Assembly: GCF_001425745.1 (NCBI RefSeq)
Contig: NZ_LMDF01000010.1
Location: 1 to 64,000 of the forward strand
Direction: 5' to 3'
Length of the DNA stretch: 64,000 nucleotides
DNA from: Caulobacter sp. Root343
GTDB taxonomy: Bacteria; Pseudomonadota; Alphaproteobacteria; Caulobacterales; Caulobacteraceae
Below, piece after piece: positions 59,255 through 64,000 of this stretch; within the stretch, counting starts at the first letter, position 1; every line of letters begins with the position of its first letter. Under the pieces are notes generated by a model. The model did not search any database. It saw only the letters and a list, made by a program, of their open reading frames with translations, and had not been told where the DNA came from. The translations under genes and the position numbers were made by a program.

Positions 59255-60040
59255 CTAAAGCAGGCCAAGAGCCCGGAAGCTCTCGATCTTCTGCGAACCG
59301 ACGATCAGATGATCGTGGACGAGGACCCCCAGAACCTTGCCCGCCTCGACAATGACCTTGGTCATGCCGATGTCGGGACGGGAGGGCTCGGGGTCGCCGG
59401 ACGGGTGGTTGTGAGCCAAGACCAGGGCGGTGGCGCCCACCTCCAGGGCCCGGCGCAGCACCTCGCGCGGATAGACCGGCGCGTGGTCGACCGTGCCCAC
59501 GCCCATCGCTTCGACCAGGATCAACTGGTTCTTCTTGTCGAGAAAGGCCACCCAAAACTCCTCGCGCGGCAGACCGCGCAGCTTGGCGCGGAAGAAGTCG
59601 GCGACGGCCCCGAACGAGGACATCACCGGCCTGGCCGCCATGGCCGCCAGGCTGACCCGGCCGGCCGCCTCGCGCAGGATCTTGAAGTTGAGGATGGTCG
59701 CCTCACCCACATAGCGGCGCAGTTCGACGCGGTCGGCGCTCAGGACGCCGGCCAGGCCACCGAACCGCTCGATCAGACGCTCGGCCAATTCGAAGCTTTC
59801 GATGCGGTCGTCGCCGTCCAACTGCAGGTGGACGATCTCGGCGTCCTGCATGACGTCGACGCCGAAGCGTTCCGCAAGATCGAGGATTCGTTCGCGCGAG
59901 CGCGCCCGTCGTCCCGCCGAAGCGGACTGGAAGGCCTCCGTGGCGGCCGCCTCTTTTACAGCGCAGGCAGAACCCGCCGCGACAGGGTCGCTGCTGGGAA
60001 CGATGGGAGCCGAGGCGGTGAGGGCAGGGGAGGCGGACAT
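59255..60040 (-). CDS. radC: RadC family JAB/MPN-domain protein
   Basis: A 261-residue protein. ATG 60040 follows GGAGGACGCC and is preferred over 60121. The N-terminal helix-hairpin-helix part (ERLIERFGGLAGVLSADRVELRRYVGE in blocks) precedes the JAMM motif: Glu in PREEFWVAFLD region and HNHPSGDPEPSRPD with a conserved Ser/Asp. RadC proteins are frequent on mobile elements; despite the name a role in radiation resistance is doubtful. Confidence 0.9.
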   Translation of the reverse strand: MSASPALTASAPIVPSSDPVAAGSACAVKEAAATEAFQSASAGRRARSRERILDLAERFGVDVMQDAEIVHLQLDGDDRIESFELAERLIERFGGLAGVLSADRVELRRYVGEATILNFKILREAAGRVSLAAMAARPVMSSFGAVADFFRAKLRGLPREEFWVAFLDKKNQLILVEAMGVGTVDHAPVYPREVLRRALEVGATALVLAHNHPSGDPEPSRPDIGMTKVIVEAGKVLGVLVHDHLIVGSQKIESFRALGLL

Positions 60041-60234
60041 GGCGTCCTCCGATCTGGCGGCGCCGGACCCCAATGTCCGGATCGCTCGACCGCGCCGGCC
60101 CTTGCTTTCTCCTTTAGCCACCGGTCCGGCCGGTTTTTCCTGACCGTGGCCACCACCCGTGGGCCCGCCGCCGACCCAACGGTCATCCTCGTCGAGCCCC
60201 GTCCTTCTCAGTATTCGGGTTCTCGGCCGCCCTA

Positions 60235-61071
60235 GGCTCCAGACTCATTGAGCCCACCAGATGATGATGGCGGCGATGCATACGGCGCTGGCGAAGATGG
60301 CGGCGAGTTTGTCGTATCGTGTTGCCACGCGTCGCCAATCCTTGAGCCTGCAGAACATCCGCTCGACAAGGTTGCGCTGCTTGTAGGCCTGCGGGTCGAA
60401 GGGCTGGATGCGCTTTCGGGTCGGATTGTTGGGGATGACGGGGGTGGTGCCTCGTTCGATCAGGAATTTGCGTAGCTTGTCAGCATCGTAGGCGGTGTCG
60501 GCCAAGCAGAGGCGCGCATGGGGCAGTTGCTCCAGCAGCGACCGGGCGAAGGGGGCGTCGCCGCGTTGCCCGGCTGTGATTTCGAAGGCGATCAGGCGTC
60601 CTTGGCCGTCGACGACGGCGTGGATCTTGGTGGTGCGACCGCCGCGCGAACGACCGATCGCCTGGATTTCGGCCCCCCTTTTCCGCCGCCTGCTGATCGA
60701 TGGGCTTTGGCGCTGGTGGAGTCGATCATATGAACATCGTCGGGACTAAGCGCGACCAGGGCCGCGAACAGGCGTCGCCACACGCCCTTGATCGTCCATC
60801 GCCGGAAGCGATTATAGATGGTTGTCGGCGGGCCATAGACCGCTGGGCAGTCTTGCCAGCGACAGCCCGCCTTCAACACATGGACAATGCCGCTGATCAC
60901 ACGCCGGTCGTCTACCCGATGCGCGCCAGGCTGGTTCTTTGGCAAAAGCGGCTCGATCACCGCCCACTGCCGGTCCGACAACCAGAACTCTCCAGCCATT
61001 GTCTTCCTCCGCTAGCGGAAGTGAATCACAGCCAGAGCATATCAATCAACATCTTGATTGGGTTTCGACCC
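60235..61071 (-). mobile_element. IS5-family insertion sequence (IS427-type), intact
   Basis: An 837-base element. Ends GGCTCCAGACTCATTGA (left) and GGGTCGAAACCCAATCA (right, inverted) match at 11 of 17 positions. It is flanked by TA on both sides (60233-60234 and 61072-61073), consistent with a TA target duplication. It carries a two-frame transposase. Family assignment rests on the transposase. Confidence 0.75.
60245..60999 (-). CDS. IS5-family transposase, two frames joined by -1 frameshift
   Basis: The first frame starts at ATG 60999 (MAGEFWLSDRQWAVIEPLLP, VLKAGCRWQDCPAVYGP) and holds the first catalytic Asp in HMIDSTSAKAHRS. At AAAAGGGGGG (60682-60673) a -1 shift gives AEIQAIGRSRGGRTTKIHAV and LCLADTAYDADKLR with the second Asp, then NLVERMFCRLKDWRRVATRYDK with the Glu. 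Together they make a DDE transposase of about 250 residues. Such slippage is usual in this IS group, so the element is probably functional rather than broken. Confidence 0.85.
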
Positions 61072-63395
61072 TAAGGCGCCACGGGCTTGCCGCCGTCCTG
61101 TGCGGCGTCAACGACAGCAAACCGGGATCGCGCCGAAGCCGTGGAGTCTCCGCCTAGCCAGACATCGAACGCGCTGGCGTCCTGGACGAAGGCGCGGGCT
61201 TCACTGCTCCAGTAGCTCAACTCGTCAGGGCCAAGCTCGAAGCGCACGACCTTGGTCTCGCCCGGTTGCAAGGTGACGCGCCGGAAGCCTTTCAGCTCCC
61301 GGACTGGGCGCGCTGCGCCGGAGCGCTGATGAACATAGAGCTGAACGGTCTCATCGCCGACGCGCGTCCCAACATTGCGCACGGTGACCGAGACCCCGAC
61401 GCGCTCGCCCTTGGCGATGGTTGTCCGTTCGACCGATGGGGCCTCGTAGTCGAAGCGCGTGTAGCTGAGGCCAAATCCGAACGGCCACACGGGGGCGCCG
61501 CGTTGATCCCAGTAACGAAGAGAAGCCTGGTAGGGCGCGTGCGAGCTCAGCCGGGAATAGACCAGCGGAACCTGTCCGACATTGCGTGGCCAACTGAATG
61601 GCAGCTTGCCGCCAGGCACAGTATCACCCATCAGCAGGTTTGCGACTGCGCGACCACCTTCGGAGCCTGGGTACCAGGCCTCCAGGATCGCAGCAGGATT
61701 CGCCGATTTCAAATCGAGCGGCCGACCGCTCATCAGCACCAGGACAACAGGCTTACCCGTCGCCACCACTGCCTCGAGGAGGTCCTGCTGCTTTCCAGGG
61801 AGGTCAAGCGAAGCCCGCGACGCGTTTTCACCGATCATTTCGCGCTTTTCGCCAAGCACGAGAATCGCGACATCGGCGTTGCGCGCGGCGGCGACGGCCT
61901 GAGCGATGCCCGCCGTGTCGTCGATCGGCGGCGTGACGGCCTTCGGCTCGGGATCAATGAAGGACCCGTTGAGCCGTCGCGGCATGCCCACACCCACGAC
62001 ATGGTCTATCCGCACCGTGGGCCCAAGCTTTTCGCGCAAGCCGGCCAAGATCGTGACGCCATCGGCCTGCGGCTTGAAGACCCAGGGTCCTTCGGTGTCG
62101 CGGGCGGAATCGGCCAACGGGCCGATCACCGCGACCGACCTTAGCGTCTTGCGGTCCAAAGGCAGGACGGCCCCTTCGTTGCGCAGCAGGACTGCCGAGC
62201 GCTCCGCTGCGACCCGCGCGAGCCTTCGCCGCTCTGGATCGGCGATCGCCTCGGCGGCTTTGCGCACATCGGCGTACGGGTTCTCAAAGAGTCCGAGCCG
62301 AACCTTGGTCTCAAGCACCTTGCGGACCGCGTCGTCGAGTTGAACCTGGCTGATCGCCCCCTGCGCAAGGGCCTTAGGAAGCTCGGAAAAGACGTTGATA
62401 TTGTTGTCCATCTCCATCGTCACGCCCGCGTTGAGCGCCTTCACGGCGGCATCGGCGCGATCGGTGGCCAGACCGTGCGTGACGAGATTGCCGACGGCGC
62501 CAGCGTCGCTGACCACGAAGCCCTTGAACCTCCACGTATCGCGCAGCACGTCGGTGAGGAGCCAAGAGTTCGCTGTCGCAGGCACGCCGTTCAGCGGCAT
62601 GTAGGCGGACATGACATTGTAAGCCCCCGCGTCGATCGCGGCCTTGAACGGCGGTAGATAGACGTTCCAAAGCTCACTATCGGAGACGTTCACCTCGTCG
62701 TAGTCGCGGCCGCCGAGCGCGGCGCCGTACGCGGCGAAATGCTTGACCCCGGCGATGATCCGGTTCGGCGTTCCCATGGCGGGTCCCTGGAAGCCACGCA
62801 CCTGCGCTGCGGCCATGACCGATCCAAGGTAGGGGTCCTCGCCCGCGCCCTCGACCATGCGCCCCCAACGCGGATCGCGCGCGATGTCGACGTTTGGCGC
62901 GAAAGACCACTGGATGCCGACCGCACGGGCCTCGCCAGCGGCGGAAGCCTGCACGTCCTCGACCATTTTCGGATCCCAGCTCGCCGCCAGGCCGATCGGG
63001 ACAGGGAATATGGTGCGCAGCCCGTGTATGACGTCGAAGCCGAACATCAACGGGATCTTCAACCGGCTCTGTTCGAGCGCGACGCGTTGCAGGGCGTTGG
63101 CGTGGGCCGGGTCCGAGACGAAAAGCACATTGCCGATACGCCCTTCGGCTATGCCTTTCTCGACAAAGGGCTCCAGCTTGGGCGGCGGCGACAGATGGAA
63201 GGCGATGAACAGTTGTCCCGCTTTTTCTTCCGGGGTCATCTGCACCAGCAACGCTTCGACCCGGGCCTTGATCGCCTTATCGGAAACGACGGTCTGATGG
63301 GGCGTGACCGAGGGTTTGGAAGCCTCCGACGCCAAGCTGGGCCCAGCACTCGCGAGTCCGCAGGCAAGCGCCGCCGCGACAAATCCGACCTTCAT
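61071..63395 (-). CDS. GH3 family beta-glucosidase (BglX-like)
   Basis: A 774-residue exported enzyme. ATG 63395 follows GGGAGGCGAGG; the signal is MKVGFVAAALACGLASAG. Conserved blocks include KAGQLFIAFHLS, FGFDVIHGLRTIFPVPIGLA, RWGRMVEGAGEDPYLG, VKHFAAYGAALGGRDY and the nucleophile Asp297 in FVVSDAGAVGNL. The C-terminal fibronectin-III-like domain (GDETVQLYVHQRSG, RVTLQPGETKVVRFEL) is present. It is similar in layout to the GH3 at 1896-4241 but clearly a different subgroup. Site F lies 53 bases upstream. Its TAG stop is formed at the IS junction, and the same stop would exist without the IS. Confidence 0.92.
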   Translation of the reverse strand: MKVGFVAAALACGLASAGPSLASEASKPSVTPHQTVVSDKAIKARVEALLVQMTPEEKAGQLFIAFHLSPPPKLEPFVEKGIAEGRIGNVLFVSDPAHANALQRVALEQSRLKIPLMFGFDVIHGLRTIFPVPIGLAASWDPKMVEDVQASAAGEARAVGIQWSFAPNVDIARDPRWGRMVEGAGEDPYLGSVMAAAQVRGFQGPAMGTPNRIIAGVKHFAAYGAALGGRDYDEVNVSDSELWNVYLPPFKAAIDAGAYNVMSAYMPLNGVPATANSWLLTDVLRDTWRFKGFVVSDAGAVGNLVTHGLATDRADAAVKALNAGVTMEMDNNINVFSELPKALAQGAISQVQLDDAVRKVLETKVRLGLFENPYADVRKAAEAIADPERRRLARVAAERSAVLLRNEGAVLPLDRKTLRSVAVIGPLADSARDTEGPWVFKPQADGVTILAGLREKLGPTVRIDHVVGVGMPRRLNGSFIDPEPKAVTPPIDDTAGIAQAVAAARNADVAILVLGEKREMIGENASRASLDLPGKQQDLLEAVVATGKPVVLVLMSGRPLDLKSANPAAILEAWYPGSEGGRAVANLLMGDTVPGGKLPFSWPRNVGQVPLVYSRLSSHAPYQASLRYWDQRGAPVWPFGFGLSYTRFDYEAPSVERTTIAKGERVGVSVTVRNVGTRVGDETVQLYVHQRSGAARPVRELKGFRRVTLQPGETKVVRFELGPDELSYWSSEARAFVQDASAFDVWLGGDSTASARSRFAVVDAAQDGGKPVAP

Positions 63396-63447
63396 CCTCG
63401 CCTCCCAAACTGTGCTTGTCGGCCAATCTGTAGCGGCGAAGCCATAA

Positions 63448-63465
63448 GTGTACAATATCGTACTA
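63448..63465. promoter_or_regulatory. Operator-like palindrome, site F
   Basis: GTGTAC-aatatc-GTACTA, with a perfect GTAC-AATATC-GTAC core, lies 53 bases upstream of the GH3 start. It shares centre and spacing with sites B and C. Confidence 0.65.
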
Positions 63466-63547
63466 ATTCAGCATTTGAATCTCGTCCAGAACGTCCTTCT
63501 CTCGCCTGACAGCGATATTGCCGTTCGGCTTCTCCAAACAGGGTCTC

Positions 63548-64000
63548 TCAGTGCGAGAGCAGGCTCTGGGCCGGCCAGCGGGCCAGCACCGCCTGCAGCA
63601 CCGCCGGCTTGTCGACGGGCACGAAGACCCTTGGCGTGTAGGCGATGATCTCCACAAAGCAGCCGAGATTGACGAAGACCTGGCGCTGGGTCGCGGCCCC
63701 AACCACCTCGATGCGCCAGCGGTCCATGACCCGAGCCCGCCGCAACCACAGACCGCCGGCCAGGGCCAGGGAGGCCCCGTCCTGCAGCACCGAGCGCTGC
63801 GCGAACGCCGGCTCGCCGATGGTCTGGGCCGCATCGCCCAGCCCCAAGGCCAGCTTCAGCGGCGGGACCTGCAGCGGGTCCAGCACCCGGCCCAGCCATC
63901 GCCGCCCGTCCGGCGCCTTGATGCGGCGCACGCTGGCCTGGCGGCTGGGCAGGCTCGACCAGACCGGCAACAAAAGGCCCGTCACCAGGACGATCTCCCG
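63548..64000 (-). CDS. C-terminal part of a large plasmid protein, probably strawberry-notch-like helicase
   Basis: The frame is open to the window edge, giving 150 C-terminal residues. REIVLVTGLLLPVWSSLPSR, then RRIKAPDGRRWLGRVLDP resembles the distal part of bacterial strawberry-notch-type helicase/methylase proteins of about 1400 residues common on alphaproteobacterial plasmids (from memory). The rest (CFVEIIAYTPRVFVPVDKP) ends at 63548. The assignment needs the upstream sequence. Confidence 0.5.
   Translation of the reverse strand, partial: REIVLVTGLLLPVWSSLPSRQASVRRIKAPDGRRWLGRVLDPLQVPPLKLALGLGDAAQTIGEPAFAQRSVLQDGASLALAGGLWLRRARVMDRWRIEVVGAATQRQVFVNLGCFVEIIAYTPRVFVPVDKPAVLQAVLARWPAQSLLSH

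Noticed and set aside
59070..59555. Upstream extension of the GntR protein to 373 residues
   Set aside because: The extension runs into radC on the same strand in another frame and lacks homology; ATG 59069 begins the winged helix.

Overview
The window is high-GC alphaproteobacterial DNA, most likely from a Caulobacter or Phenylobacterium relative. Pointers are a GcrA-type regulator, an alphaproteobacterial LexA box (GTTC-N7-GTTC), a lasso-peptide locus of the isopeptidase type common in Caulobacteraceae and sphingomonads, and several TonB-dependent receptors. A RepA-type replication initiator, ParA/ParB, an iteron array, an oriT-like site, a MobA/MobL relaxase, TraG, TrbB, TraF and a likely strawberry-notch helicase end indicate a plasmid, or an integrated plasmid-derived element, carrying accessory modules. 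No rRNA, tRNA or CRISPR array was seen.

Region 1 (1-12.6 kb) is a glycan-use module: TonB receptor, GH3, a small secreted protein, GH2, GH39 and GH106. A further GH3 lies at 61.1-63.4 kb. A shared 18-bp operator-like palindrome (TAGTAC-N6-GTACTA type) precedes each of the five transcription units, so they look like one regulon.

Region 2 (12.7-26.6 kb) is a catabolic module: two FAD-dependent steroid-dehydrogenase-like flavoproteins, an SDR, an HSL-type esterase, a possible HxD..H oxygenase, an acyl-CoA dehydrogenase, a class III CoA-transferase, an aldehyde dehydrogenase, a 3-hydroxyisobutyrate dehydrogenase-like enzyme, a broken ketosteroid isomerase-like gene, two tiny membrane proteins and two TetR regulators. 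Together with region 1 this suggests (inference) deglycosylation of a steroid or triterpenoid glycoside followed by breakdown of the aglycone.

Region 3 (26.6-48.8 kb) is the plasmid backbone: transfer genes, oriT, three small genes each preceded by the same structured leader, peptidoglycan hydrolase and TraF, parAB, repA with 23-bp-phased iterons, SSB, a DUF2493 protein, a plasmid GcrA, an MNT-HEPN fusion, an SOS-box operon next to an SRAP gene, an HNH-like protein and an exonuclease with a chimeric end.

Region 4 (48.9-59.1 kb) is a lasso-peptide system. FecI sigma factor, FecR, an STN-type TonB receptor and a lasso isopeptidase lie on the plus strand. They converge on two precursor genes, B (leader-binding plus protease) and C (cyclase) on the minus strand, with a GntR regulator upstream. 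The layout fits a cell that exports a lasso peptide, senses and re-imports it, and opens it inside.

Region 5 (59.2-64 kb) holds RadC, an intact IS5-type element inserted exactly at the stop codon of the second GH3 gene, that GH3 gene, and the end of a large helicase-like gene leaving the window.
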